From positions 81,023 through 145,022 of the forward strand of contig JAJCZH010000002.1 of NCBI GenBank assembly GCA_029262515.1: 64,000 nucleotides of DNA. Direction: 5' to 3'. Below, in pieces: positions 50,491 through 60,171 of the stretch; position 1 is the stretch's first letter; every line of letters starts with the position of its first letter. The position numbers and the translations under genes were made by a program. The DNA comes from Deltaproteobacteria bacterium. GTDB lineage: Bacteria > Desulfobacterota > GWC2-55-46 > JADFVP01. The notes under the pieces are model-generated. The model ran no database searches. It saw nothing but the letters and a program-made list of their open reading frames with translations, and had not been told where the DNA came from.

Positions 50491-51194
50491 CTGCTACTAC
50501 CTCTGTCTCGGAGAGTATCCGTTTGGGTACTCTCCAGAAAAAGATTCAGCGGGCACTCGTTACATATCGGTTTGCGTGGTCTGCAGTACTCTTTGCCAGT
50601 CATAACGATAAGGGCGTGGTACTCGTTAAAGAGCGCTGCGTTCTGCTCCAGGGTATCGGTAAAGAGTTCTTTGACTTCGTCGTATGTGGCCCCTTCATCA
50701 ATAATTCCGTGGCGTGATAGAACTCTTTTGGTGTATGCATCTACTACGAATTCGGCTCTACCTCCGGCATAAAGCAATATCGAGTCGGCGGTCTCGGGCC
50801 CGATGCCGTTTATAGATAGGAGTTCTCTTCGTAACTCAGTAGTCTCTTTTGTATTGAAGAGACTGCGCAAACTGCCGTTGTGTACGGTGTACAGGTATTG
50901 CAAAAAAATTTTGAGCCGTCTCGCTTTGATATTGAAGTAACCCGAAGGACGGATCAGTTCCGCGAGCTCTTCGGTACCTAGCGTGTACATCTGTTCAGGT
51001 ATCAGCGCTCTTCGTTTTTTTAATGCTGCAATCGCGCGTTCTACGTTACCCCAATTGGTGTTCTGCGTTAGAATAGCGCCAACTATAACCTCAAATCGGG
51101 TTCTGCCAGGCCACCATTTCTGTGGGCCGAACCTCTTATAGAGGGCGTCGTAGTACTCCATCAACTCTGTGCGCCTGAGGCCTGTGTCGTCCAT
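50487..51194 (-). CDS. Endonuclease III-like HhH-GPD DNA glycosylase
   Basis: GAILTQNTNWGNVERAI; LLSINGIGPETADSILLYAGGRAEFVVDAYTKRVLSRHG; 4-bp overlap with mutL. Confidence 0.9.
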   Translation of the reverse strand: MDDTGLRRTELMEYYDALYKRFGPQKWWPGRTRFEVIVGAILTQNTNWGNVERAIAALKKRRALIPEQMYTLGTEELAELIRPSGYFNIKARRLKIFLQYLYTVHNGSLRSLFNTKETTELRRELLSINGIGPETADSILLYAGGRAEFVVDAYTKRVLSRHGIIDEGATYDEVKELFTDTLEQNAALFNEYHALIVMTGKEYCRPRKPICNECPLNLFLESTQTDTLRDRGSSR

Positions 51195-51228
51195 GTATCA
51201 CTCTTGAGACCGGTTCCAGGCCGGCTGC

Positions 51229-52347
51229 TTACGTAGATTTTATCCCGACCCCTTTTCTCTTTTTACTATTATCCAATGGGGGCATGGCCAGCTCCTGGAG
51301 CCGGTCGATCTCCCTTTCGGTCAGAAAACGGAACTCGCCGGATTTCAGCCGTGTAAGTTTTATTCCGGCAAATACAGTTCTCTTCAATTTGCTTACCGGG
51401 TGGCCGACGCTTGCACACATTCTCTTGATCAGCCGGTTTCTGCCCTCGCTTACCGTAATCTCTATCCAGGCGTTCTCTTTTGTCTCTTTTACGAAACGGA
51501 CTTTAGACGGCCTTGTTCTTCCGTCTTCGAGGTAGACTCCACGTCTCAGTTTTTTAAGAACAGCTTCGCTCGGAATATTTCTGACCTTTACGAGATAGGT
51601 CTTGTCAACTTCGTGCTTAGGGTGCGTTAGCCTGTACGAGAGATCTCCGTCATCGGTTAACAGGAGCACGCCTTCGGCATCGAAGTCGAGGCGTCCTACC
51701 GGGTAGACGCGCCTCTTGAACTTCTTCTTGATCAGATCTGTTACGACCGGTCTGCGTTGCGGGTCTGTAAGTGCGCTTATATAACCTTTCGGTTTGTAAA
51801 GAAGTATGTAGGTCGGGTCGGGTTTGCTCGAAGAGATTTTTTTACGGTCTACTTCGAGGCGCTCGGTCCTTACGTCGATCTTCGTGCCGAGCTTGGTGAC
51901 GACCTTATCGTCGATGCGTACCCGTCCTTCGGTTATCATCTCTTCGGCTTTACGCCTAGAAGTGATACCCAGGCGCGCCATCGCTTTCTGGAGCCGTTCG
52001 GGCCCGAGGGATGCGGAATTCTCAGGCTGGCTCTTCTTCTTTAGACTCTGCGTCTTCGGGCTCTGTTTCGTCGAGTTCACCTTCTGAGCCGCCGTCTTCC
52101 GGGTCGTGCTTCGCGTTGACGTCTTGGGTGTACTCTTCGCTTCGCTCTTCTTCTTTACCGGTGTCGCACTCTTTGGCGCCGCGCTCTTCTTCTGACTCTC
52201 CGATGTCCGCGTCCGTGTAGAGCTTCGCGTCGGCGCCGTCGAGCTCTTCGCCCGTCTCTTTGCCGGCTGAGCCGATTTCGCCGCCTTCGTAACCGGCGCT
52301 TTCTGCGTGCTCTTCGAACTCTTCACGCTCCTCTTCTTCTGTGTCAT
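51229..52347 (-). CDS. Pseudouridine synthase (RluB/RsuA type) with long basic N-terminal extension
   Basis: RLQKAMARLGITSRRKAEEMITEGRVRID (S4) and YPVGRLDFDAEGVLLLTDDGDLSYRLTHPKHEVDKTY; ATG at 52347 preceded by agaggaggagt; GTG 52080 is an alternative start. Confidence 0.88.
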   Translation of the reverse strand: MTQKKRSVKSSKSTQKAPVTKAAKSAQPAKRRAKSSTAPTRSSTRTRTSESQKKSAAPKSATPVKKKSEAKSTPKTSTRSTTRKTAAQKVNSTKQSPKTQSLKKKSQPENSASLGPERLQKAMARLGITSRRKAEEMITEGRVRIDDKVVTKLGTKIDVRTERLEVDRKKISSSKPDPTYILLYKPKGYISALTDPQRRPVVTDLIKKKFKRRVYPVGRLDFDAEGVLLLTDDGDLSYRLTHPKHEVDKTYLVKVRNIPSEAVLKKLRRGVYLEDGRTRPSKVRFVKETKENAWIEITVSEGRNRLIKRMCASVGHPVSKLKRTVFAGIKLTRLKSGEFRFLTEREIDRLQELAMPPLDNSKKRKGVGIKST

Positions 52348-52876
52348 ACTCCTCCTCTAACGACTTAAATTCCTTGAGTGACGGCAGGCAGGAGAGGCTC
52401 TTTAAGTCGAAAGTCTCCAGAAACTCCTTTGTTGTTCCGTAGACAACGGGCCTGCCCGGGGTCTCTTGTCTACCGGTGATCTTGATCAGTCTTTTGTCGA
52501 GTAATTTTGCCAGCACCCCTCCGGCATCGACTCCGCGTATCGCTTCAAGCTCGGAACGCGTAATCGGCTGGCGGTAGGCAATGATAGACAGAGACTCCAT
52601 GGCCGCTTTGCTTATTCGCGGCGGGCCTATCTTGAATAACCGTTTGAGCCACGCGGCGTGTTCGCTCTGTGTACGGAAGCGGTATCCCCCTGCGACCTCT
52701 TCGAGGAAAAAACCGCCGTTGCGCTCAGCGTACTCTGTGCTCAGAACCTCTATCGCCTCTCGGACCTCTTTTCTATCTACTCCTTCAAGTATACCGCAGA
52801 TACTGTTTATGGTGATAGCCGACTCGGAAGCGAAGATCAGGGCTTCTATCACGCTCTTTAAGTTCTCCATGTCCAT
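52022..52876 (-). CDS. scpB: Segregation and condensation protein B with acidic C-terminal tail
   Basis: LKSVIEALIFASESAITINSICGILEG; AAMESLSIIAYRQPITRSELEAIRGVDAGGVLAKLLDKRLIKITGRQETPGRPVVYGTTKEFLETF. Confidence 0.94.
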   Translation of the reverse strand: MDMENLKSVIEALIFASESAITINSICGILEGVDRKEVREAIEVLSTEYAERNGGFFLEEVAGGYRFRTQSEHAAWLKRLFKIGPPRISKAAMESLSIIAYRQPITRSELEAIRGVDAGGVLAKLLDKRLIKITGRQETPGRPVVYGTTKEFLETFDLKSLSCLPSLKEFKSLEEEYDTEEEEREEFEEHAESAGYEGGEIGSAGKETGEELDGADAKLYTDADIGESEEERGAKECDTGKEEERSEEYTQDVNAKHDPEDGGSEGELDETEPEDAESKEEEPA

Positions 52877-52931
52877 CTAGACTCACCTCCGGCAAAAAAC
52901 GGTGTTAAGGCAGTTTGGCCTTTTACGGGCT

Positions 52932-53693
52932 CTACTCTTGTAAATTGTCGATAAGTTCCTGCTTCTCATGCGTCTTGGTGACCGGGCCCGTATAGACCCG
53001 TATGACCTTGTCATCGGTCTGGTGGAGCTTAATCAGAAGCATCTTTGCCAGTTCAAGTACGGCCAGAAAAGTTACTATCACCTCGCCTCTCGACGCGCTG
53101 GTCTCAAAGAGCGAAGTGAAGGTCACGGAGTGATGCATGCCTAATGTATCGAGAATATGGTTTATCTTGTCCGCTACTTTGAAGCGCTCGGCGGTGAGTT
53201 CCAGAACGGTCTCCGAGTTCGATCTTGCCAGCACGCCTCTTAGTGCGTCCATTAGGTCGAAGACCGTTACGTTAATGAGCCCGGTCTCCTCGATTCCTTC
53301 GAGCTCTATCTCCTGTCCTCTCACGAAAAGATCTCTGCCGAGCCGATCTCTCTCGCCGAGCTCTTCGGCTGCCTCTTTGTACATCTTGTATTCGAGCAGC
53401 CTCCTTATAAGCTCTTCTCTCGGGTCCGGCCCCTCCTCTTCGTCCTCTTCGACAGAGTCAATAGGCAGCAGCATTTTGCTCTTTATGTGGGTAAGCGTGG
53501 CCGCCATTACGAGAAAGTCCCCGGCGCGGTCGAGGTTCATTTCTTTTAGCATCTCGATATATTCGAGATACTGCTCGGTAATTGTCGCGATAGGGATATC
53601 GTAGATATCGACCTCGCTCTTCTTTATGAGGTGAAGAAGAAGATCGAGCGGCCCTTCGAAGAATTCGAGTTTAATATTGTAGTCCACAGGCAT
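52932..53693 (-). CDS. scpA: Segregation and condensation protein A
   Basis: EFFEGPLDLLLHLIKKSEVDIYDIPIATITEQYLEYI; FLVMAATLTHIKSKMLLP. Confidence 0.96.
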   Translation of the reverse strand: MPVDYNIKLEFFEGPLDLLLHLIKKSEVDIYDIPIATITEQYLEYIEMLKEMNLDRAGDFLVMAATLTHIKSKMLLPIDSVEEDEEEGPDPREELIRRLLEYKMYKEAAEELGERDRLGRDLFVRGQEIELEGIEETGLINVTVFDLMDALRGVLARSNSETVLELTAERFKVADKINHILDTLGMHHSVTFTSLFETSASRGEVIVTFLAVLELAKMLLIKLHQTDDKVIRVYTGPVTKTHEKQELIDNLQE

Positions 53694-53748
53694 CTCAAGT
53701 CCGGATACGACATTAGCCGGCCTCCGGGCCTTTCTTAATTATAAAAGT

Positions 53749-54744
53749 CTAAAAGAAGTTTAGTCCCATAGCGCTTCTGACCTCTACCATAGTTGCCTTA
53801 GCCACGGTGCGCGCTCTTGATGTGCCCTCTTTAAGGGTACTCTCTACGATACCGGGCGTCGCTTCAAGCTCAGCCCTCTTTTGCTGAATCGGAACGAGTT
53901 CTTCCAGGACCTTCGGTATCACCCTCATTTTGCAATCTATGCAGCCGAATGCAGCGGTGGTGCAGCCTTCTCTTATTTCGGCTTTTGTCTCTTCGTCGGC
54001 GTAGAGGGTATGGAAGGTCTCGTAAAAAGGGCATATGTCGGGGTTGCCAGGATCGGTCTTGCGTTGCCTTGCCGTGTCCGTTACCATTGTCTTGAGTTTC
54101 TTTTCGACCGTGGCAGGCGGGTCTGTAAGGTAGACGGAGTTACCGTAACTTTTGCTCATCTTGCGCCCGTCGGTGCCGAGCACCTTCGGCGTTGGCGCCA
54201 GCAGAGTCTGCGGTTCGGGAAAGAGATTGCCGTAAAAGTTGTTGAAGCGTCGCGTAATTTCACGCGAGAGCTCGACATGCGGGGCCTGATCTATGCCGAC
54301 CGGCACACAGTTCGCCTTATAGATAATAATGTCTGCGGTCTGGAGCACCGGGTAGCCCAAAAAGCCGTAGGTGTGGATGTCTCTATCTTTAAGCTCCTCT
54401 TGCTGTTCCTTGTAGGTTGGGTTACGTTCCAGCCACGGTACGGGAGTAATCATAGAGAGGAGTACCTGCAACTCAGCATGTTCCGGAACCGCGGACTGGA
54501 GAAATATATCCGATTTGGCCGGGTCTATGCCTACGGAGAGCCAGTCGAGCACCATCTCTTTAATATTCCCTTTTATGCCGGACGGGTCTGTGTAATCGGT
54601 CGTCAGGGCGTGCCAGTCGGCAACGAAGAAGAAGCAGTCGTACTCTTGTTGCAGTTTAAGCCAGTTTGCCAGCACCCCTTTGAAGTGCCCGAAATGGAGC
54701 CTGCCGGTCGGCCTCATACCGCTTAAAACCCTCTTTTTCGCCAT
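53749..54744 (-). CDS. trpS: Tryptophanyl-tRNA synthetase
   Basis: SGMRPTGRLHFGHFKGVLANW; VPVGIDQAPHVELSREI; DGRKMSKSYGN. Confidence 0.97.
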   Translation of the reverse strand: MAKKRVLSGMRPTGRLHFGHFKGVLANWLKLQQEYDCFFFVADWHALTTDYTDPSGIKGNIKEMVLDWLSVGIDPAKSDIFLQSAVPEHAELQVLLSMITPVPWLERNPTYKEQQEELKDRDIHTYGFLGYPVLQTADIIIYKANCVPVGIDQAPHVELSREITRRFNNFYGNLFPEPQTLLAPTPKVLGTDGRKMSKSYGNSVYLTDPPATVEKKLKTMVTDTARQRKTDPGNPDICPFYETFHTLYADEETKAEIREGCTTAAFGCIDCKMRVIPKVLEELVPIQQKRAELEATPGIVESTLKEGTSRARTVAKATMVEVRSAMGLNFF

Positions 54745-55385
54745 CAGAAACTTCCTCCGATAAGTATTTCAGCGGTGCGAAAGACGACAGGAGAGATAAC
54801 CCTTTGCGTTACGCCGGACATAATAAGCAGTATAAGTATGGCAAAGCCGTACGGTTCTATCTTGGAGAAGGCAAAGGCCTTGTCCGCAGGCAATAGGTGG
54901 CTCAATACCTTGGAACCGTCAAGCGGAGGAACCGGAATCATATTGAAGACCGCTAGAGATATATTTATCAGTATGCTGTACTCTATCATTATATATAGCG
55001 GTTTGTAGACTGACGGCATGCCTGCGAGCAGAGAGGGAGCAAGCAGAAGAAAAGCTTTATGGAAAATCGCAAAGATAATGGCGAGTGCGATGTTGGAGAG
55101 CGGCCCGGCAAGGGCAACCCACATCATTCCTTTGGAAATATTTCTGAAGTAACGGGGGTTTACCGGTACGGGTCGCGCCCACCCGAACATGCCAGAGAGA
55201 AATAGCGCAAGCGTGCCAATAGGGTCGAGGTGTTTTAACGGGTTTAGCGTTATTCGCCCCAACATCTTCGCAGTCGGGTCTCCCATCCGGAAAGCTACAT
55301 AGGCGTGAGCGCACTCGTGTACGGTCAGCGCCAGAAGTATCGGCGGTGCGATAAGAATCATTCTCTGTAAGTACTCTTCAAACAT
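54744..55385 (-). CDS. Site-2 protease (M50) family metalloprotease
   Basis: LLALTVHECAHAYVAFRMGDPTAKMLGRITLNPLKHLDPIGT; NMIPVPPLDGSKVL. Confidence 0.95.
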   Translation of the reverse strand: MFEEYLQRMILIAPPILLALTVHECAHAYVAFRMGDPTAKMLGRITLNPLKHLDPIGTLALFLSGMFGWARPVPVNPRYFRNISKGMMWVALAGPLSNIALAIIFAIFHKAFLLLAPSLLAGMPSVYKPLYIMIEYSILINISLAVFNMIPVPPLDGSKVLSHLLPADKAFAFSKIEPYGFAILILLIMSGVTQRVISPVVFRTAEILIGGSF

Positions 55386-55655
55386 AAAAATCCTTTTATT
55401 GAACGGTATTAATTAATCATTCTAACAGATGGCCTGTTAAAACGTCAATGTTAATAGTGGCTCTGAAAGCAGGCTTATGGTGCGCTCATGCTCTGTTGGG
55501 GCGGGTTTACGAAAGGTTTGACTTTGCTAAGGCACAAAAAAGATTGAAATAAATGTATATTCTGATAAATTATGGCACAATATGACCGATCTATGTCGAA
55601 TAGATTGTTACTGTCTTTAAAATACCTTTATTAATAGAGAATGGAAGATACTTAT

Positions 55656-57824
55656 ATGACGAAAGACCTGCTCTTTGAGATAGGCTGCGAGGAGATACCG
55701 GCCGGTTTTGTGCCAAAAGCCCTTGATAAACTTGAAAAATTTATTAATAAGAGGCTCGCCTCAGCCCGCTTGGGTTTTGTTTCGATAAAGGTTTTCGGTA
55801 CTCCACGCCGGTTAGCGGTAGTAGTCGAGGGCCTCGAAGCTAAACAGGAGGATGCCGAGACCGAGGTGCGCGGACCGAAAAAAGAGGCGGCTTATGGTCC
55901 CGATGGCGCTCCGACACGAGCGCTTGAGGGATTTGCGCGGGGCCAGGGTGTTAGTCTTGATTCGGTAAGGCTGGTAGATACCGGCAAAGGCGAGCAGGTA
56001 TACATAACAAAAAAGATAAAAGGCGCTAATACAGAGGATATTCTGCCCGAACTGCTCTTTGACGCGCTAGGCTCCGACCTTTTTGGCAAGACGATGCGCT
56101 GGGGCAGGCATGAAGTCAGCTTCGCCCGTCCTGTTCACTGGCTTCTGGCTCTGTATGGTGAAAAACAGATCGATGTCGAGTTTGGCCATATCAGAAGCGG
56201 TAACAAGACTTTTGGCCACCGTTTTCATGCTAAAAAGAGCGAAGGTTTTGAGGTAGATTCGATAGAGTCGTACTTTAAAGTATTAAAAGAGGCTTATGTG
56301 GTTGTAGAGCCCGAAGAACGCAAGTCTATAATAAGAGAGGGGCTTAAAAGATGCGCCGACGAGGTCGGCGGCATACTGCTCCCGGACGATGCGCTCGTAG
56401 AAGAGGTGACCTACCTTGTAGAGTACCCGATAGTGGTACGCGGCTGTTTTGAGGAAGAGTTTTTGAAACTTCCTTCCGACATAATCATAAATGCGGGCAG
56501 GGAGCACCAGAGGTACTTCTCTATAGTGGACTCTGAAGGCCGTCTCTTGCCGTACTTTCTTACCGTTGCCAATACGGAAGCTAAGGAGATGGGGGTGGTC
56601 GTCAAGGGCAACGAAAGAGTCCTCAGGGCGCGCCTCAATGACGCAAAGTTCTACTTCGACTCAGACATCGATGTTCCTTTTGTCGAACATGCCGAGGCCC
56701 TCAAAGGGGTAGTCTTTCAGAAGAAGCTCGGCACTTCGTATGAAAAGGCCGAACGTTTCACTCGTCTTGCACTCTTTATAGGGGCAGAGGCACGAATTTC
56801 CGCTGTAGCCGAAGAGTCTGAGTCGCCTGCAACTTACCTTTTAGATGAGGGTAACCCTGCGACCTATACGGGCCCGGACCCGTTTCAATCGATGAGGCTT
56901 ATAATAGGTCGCGCAGCGATGCTCTCAAAGGCCGACCTGACTACCGGCGTTGTCGGAGAGTTTCCGAAACTGCAGGGTGTAATGGGCGGGGTCTATGCGG
57001 CTCGCAGCGAAGAGACCCTCGATGTGTCGCGCGCCATTGTTGAGCACTACCTGCCTATTGCTTCGGGCGGGGTTTTGCCCGAGTCACTGCCAGGCGCCAT
57101 AGTATCTATTGCCGATAAGCTCGATACCATTGTCGGCTGTTTTGCCGTCGGCCTTATTCCCACGGGCACGCAGGACCCTTATGCGCTCAGAAGGCAGGCC
57201 CTAGGCATAATAGCGATACTTTCAAGGGCTGAAATAGACGTGCCGCTCGACTCTATGGTTGCTCATGCCGCGTTGCTGCTTTCGGACAAGATGGAAGGGA
57301 CGCAAGAAGAGGTGGTAGCCAAAGTGCTCGACTTCTTTAAAGAGCGTCTTCGTAACCAGCTTTTGAGCGAGGAGCTGCCTTTCGACTCGATAGATTCTGT
57401 GCTCAGCGCGCCGTGGTACGGTATATCGGACGCCACGCAGAGGATTCGGGCAATCGAGAAGTTCAAGGCGCACCCGGCCTGTAATGATCTTGTTATTGCC
57501 TTTAAGCGCGTATCGAATATACTGAAGAAAACAGAGCCCAAAGCCGGTGAACCGAACCCGACCCTCTTTGTTGAAGACGAAGAGCGCGCTCTTTACGAAA
57601 TCAGCCTGGAAGTCGCTCCGGTAGTTGCTGAGCACTCGTTGGCCGGAGACTATTCTGCCCTGCTAGAGAGTCTCGCTTCGATCAAGGAGAGAATAGACGC
57701 CTTCTTCGATACCGTAATGGTTATGGCAGAAGATGAGTCGGTGAAGGCAAACCGCCTGGCGCTGCTGCAGCAGGTACGTAACCTGTACTCAAAAATTGCT
57801 GATCTTTCTAAATTGACTGCGTAA
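55656..57824 (+). CDS. glyS: Glycyl-tRNA synthetase beta subunit
   Basis: DLLFEIGCEEIPAGFVPKAL; FGTPRRLAVVVEGL; MRWGRHEVSFARPVHWLLALYG; start at second Met of the ORF. Confidence 0.96.
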   Translation: MTKDLLFEIGCEEIPAGFVPKALDKLEKFINKRLASARLGFVSIKVFGTPRRLAVVVEGLEAKQEDAETEVRGPKKEAAYGPDGAPTRALEGFARGQGVSLDSVRLVDTGKGEQVYITKKIKGANTEDILPELLFDALGSDLFGKTMRWGRHEVSFARPVHWLLALYGEKQIDVEFGHIRSGNKTFGHRFHAKKSEGFEVDSIESYFKVLKEAYVVVEPEERKSIIREGLKRCADEVGGILLPDDALVEEVTYLVEYPIVVRGCFEEEFLKLPSDIIINAGREHQRYFSIVDSEGRLLPYFLTVANTEAKEMGVVVKGNERVLRARLNDAKFYFDSDIDVPFVEHAEALKGVVFQKKLGTSYEKAERFTRLALFIGAEARISAVAEESESPATYLLDEGNPATYTGPDPFQSMRLIIGRAAMLSKADLTTGVVGEFPKLQGVMGGVYAARSEETLDVSRAIVEHYLPIASGGVLPESLPGAIVSIADKLDTIVGCFAVGLIPTGTQDPYALRRQALGIIAILSRAEIDVPLDSMVAHAALLLSDKMEGTQEEVVAKVLDFFKERLRNQLLSEELPFDSIDSVLSAPWYGISDATQRIRAIEKFKAHPACNDLVIAFKRVSNILKKTEPKAGEPNPTLFVEDEERALYEISLEVAPVVAEHSLAGDYSALLESLASIKERIDAFFDTVMVMAEDESVKANRLALLQQVRNLYSKIADLSKLTA

Positions 57825-57926
57825 GTTGATTAAACTCCGCAACGTCTCTTAGGTTTTGCTATTCTGCGCCTGCCTCACCCGGAGTGCTTACACCCTTTTT
57901 TTAGACCGTTTGGAGGTGTTATCTAT

Positions 57927-58535
57927 ATGGGTCACAAAGTTCCGATACTTACGGCTTCTGTTCTTGCTCTCTTAATTACTTCTTCCCTTGTTCTCACTTC
58001 CGGAGTTCTCACTTCCGGAGTTGGCGCTGCCGGAGTTGGCGCTGCCGGAGACTCTTTTAAAGATAAAGCTGCGGCAATAACCGCCGAGATAACAGGAATG
58101 CGAAGTGTTAGGGCCTCAAAGCTTCACCCCGCAAGTAACGTGGTGAGCAGTATCACGGTCGAGAGCTTTAAACAGACCTGCGGGCCGGTCGCCAAAAGGG
58201 TTATGGAGATTTCCAAAGAGCAGTCCGTTAAGATACGGCACGCTGCTTTAAAGTACAGAAACCCGAAGAACGCGGCAACGCCTGAAGAGGCGGCAATGAT
58301 GGAGATGTTCGATTTTGACCGGTCCGTTACCGGCAAACTCGACCGTATCGAGTTGGAAGGTACTGTCTACAGACGGTACAGCGCGCCGATATTTGTGGAG
58401 CCCGCATGCCTAAAGTGTCATGGAGACAAGGACGCGCGGCCCGGTTTTGTGCTGAAGAAGTATCCGTTAGATCGTGCGTGGGGTTTTGGCGTCGGGGATA
58501 TCAGGGGTATTATCTCTGTGCTTTCCCCGCTTTAA
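57927..58535 (+). CDS. Exported DUF3365/Tll0287-like c-type heme protein
   Basis: Signal peptide; ALKYRNPKNAATPEEAAMMEMF; RRYSAPIFVEPACLKCHGDKDARPGFVLKKYPLDRAWGFGVGDIRGIISV. Confidence 0.88.
   Translation: MGHKVPILTASVLALLITSSLVLTSGVLTSGVGAAGVGAAGDSFKDKAAAITAEITGMRSVRASKLHPASNVVSSITVESFKQTCGPVAKRVMEISKEQSVKIRHAALKYRNPKNAATPEEAAMMEMFDFDRSVTGKLDRIELEGTVYRRYSAPIFVEPACLKCHGDKDARPGFVLKKYPLDRAWGFGVGDIRGIISVLSPL
57991..58050 (+). repeat. Two adjacent 2x15-bp perfect tandem repeats inside the DUF3365-like gene
   Basis: ttctcacttccggag x2 then ttggcgctgccggag x2. Confidence 0.95.
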
Positions 58536-58711
58536 GAGGGTTTGCCTTACGAGTGATTTTCTATGCTTTGTTTGTTTAATGGAAGTAAGGTGTGCGTAGA
58601 GAGGCGGCTGTGCGGGTTTCAGAGGTGAAGTGAAATAATTCCAGAAAAGTAATCGAAGAGCCGGCCCCGACGGGCTCGACACTATTAAGCGATGTTAAGG
58701 GAGGTATCTCT

Positions 58712-60133
58712 GTGACAACAAAATTACGCGGACTCGATTTTCGTAAAAGTGTCGATCATATGGTCGATAAGGCGATCCGGATCATAGGGCTCGATGCAGG
58801 AATAGCCAAGGCGATTAAGTCCTGCAACAATGTTCTTACGGTTCGGTTCCCTGTTGAAATAAAGGGCAAGGTAGAGGTCTTTACCGGCTGGAGAGCGGTC
58901 CACTCAGCCCACCGCCTGCCTTCAAAGGGTGGTATTCGTTTCTCTATCCACTCCGATCAGAACGAGGTCGAGGCCCTTGCGGCTCTTATGAGTTATAAGT
59001 GCGCTATCGTCGATGTGCCGTACGGCGGCTCCAAGGGCGCGCTCAAGATCGATCCGCGTAAATACGACCGCGATGAGATGCGGCGCATAACCCGCCGTTT
59101 TGCCAGGGAGCTTGCCACAAAGGGTTTTTTGAGTCCTGCGGTCAACGTACCTGCCCCTGACATGGGTACCGGTCAGAGGGAGATGGCGTGGATAGCCGAT
59201 ACCTATAAACATCTCTATCCCGAAGATATAAACTATCTCGCCTGCGTTACCGGTAAACCGGTCCATTCCGGAGGCGTACGGGGCCGTGTTGAAGCGACGG
59301 GCCGCGGCGTTCAGTACGCGCTTCGCGAGTTCTTCCGCCACCCCGATTGCGTAAAGGAAGCTGGCATGGAGGGTAGTCTCGAAGGCAAACGAGTGGTGGT
59401 TCAGGGTTTTGGTAATGTCGGTTATAATGCGGCGCATCTTCTGCATAGTCAGGACGGTGTGAAGATAACGGCTGTTATCGAGTATAACGGCGCTCTTTCG
59501 TGTGAGAGCGGTATAGACCCTGTCAAGCTTTACGCCTATATTCAGGAGACGGGCGGGGTTACCGGTTACCCGGATGCCGAGTTCCACAAAGATGCCCATA
59601 AGCTGCTCGAACTCGATTGTGATATACTTATTCCGGCTGCCATAGAGTCGGTTGTTACCGAAGAGAATGCGCCGAATATTAAGGCGAAGCTTATAGCCGA
59701 GGCCGCCAACGGCCCGGTTACCTTTGAAGCCGACAGGGTACTGCATGAGCGCGGTATCGTGATTCTGCCCGATGCTTACATGAATGCCGGCGGTGTTGCG
59801 GTCAGTTACTTCGAGTGGGTCCGCAACCTCAGTCATATGCGTTTCGGACGCATGGAGCGGAGGCACGACGAGGTGCGGGGGCACTGTATAGTAAAGGCGA
59901 TGGAGGAGATAACCGGCAAGTCCGCTCCCGACTGGGTGCTTACCGAGATAGCAAAGGGGCCGGACGAACTCGACCTCGTAAACTCCGGGCTCGATGATAC
60001 GATGCGGTCGTCCTTTCAGCAGATACGTGCGGTTAAGGATGAAGTGGACGCTGTTGATGACTACAGGACGGCGGCGTACTATATTGCTATAGAGAAGATA
60101 GCCAAGTCGTATCTCGATATAGGAATTTACTAA
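58712..60133 (+). CDS. gdhA: Glu/Leu/Phe/Val dehydrogenase (glutamate dehydrogenase)
   Basis: GWRAVHSAHRLPSKGGIRFS; YKCAIVDVPYGGSKGALKIDPR; VNVPAPDMGTGQREMAWIADTY; VVVQGFGNVGYNAA. Confidence 0.95.
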   Translation: MTTKLRGLDFRKSVDHMVDKAIRIIGLDAGIAKAIKSCNNVLTVRFPVEIKGKVEVFTGWRAVHSAHRLPSKGGIRFSIHSDQNEVEALAALMSYKCAIVDVPYGGSKGALKIDPRKYDRDEMRRITRRFARELATKGFLSPAVNVPAPDMGTGQREMAWIADTYKHLYPEDINYLACVTGKPVHSGGVRGRVEATGRGVQYALREFFRHPDCVKEAGMEGSLEGKRVVVQGFGNVGYNAAHLLHSQDGVKITAVIEYNGALSCESGIDPVKLYAYIQETGGVTGYPDAEFHKDAHKLLELDCDILIPAAIESVVTEENAPNIKAKLIAEAANGPVTFEADRVLHERGIVILPDAYMNAGGVAVSYFEWVRNLSHMRFGRMERRHDEVRGHCIVKAMEEITGKSAPDWVLTEIAKGPDELDLVNSGLDDTMRSSFQQIRAVKDEVDAVDDYRTAAYYIAIEKIAKSYLDIGIY

Positions 60134-60171
60134 CCGGAAGAGCCGGGCAAACCTGGTATTGTGGTGGTAGA

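Noticed and set aside
53881-54726. 281-aa ORF opposite trpS
   Set aside because: trpS motifs are unambiguous on the minus strand; this frame has no domain signature.
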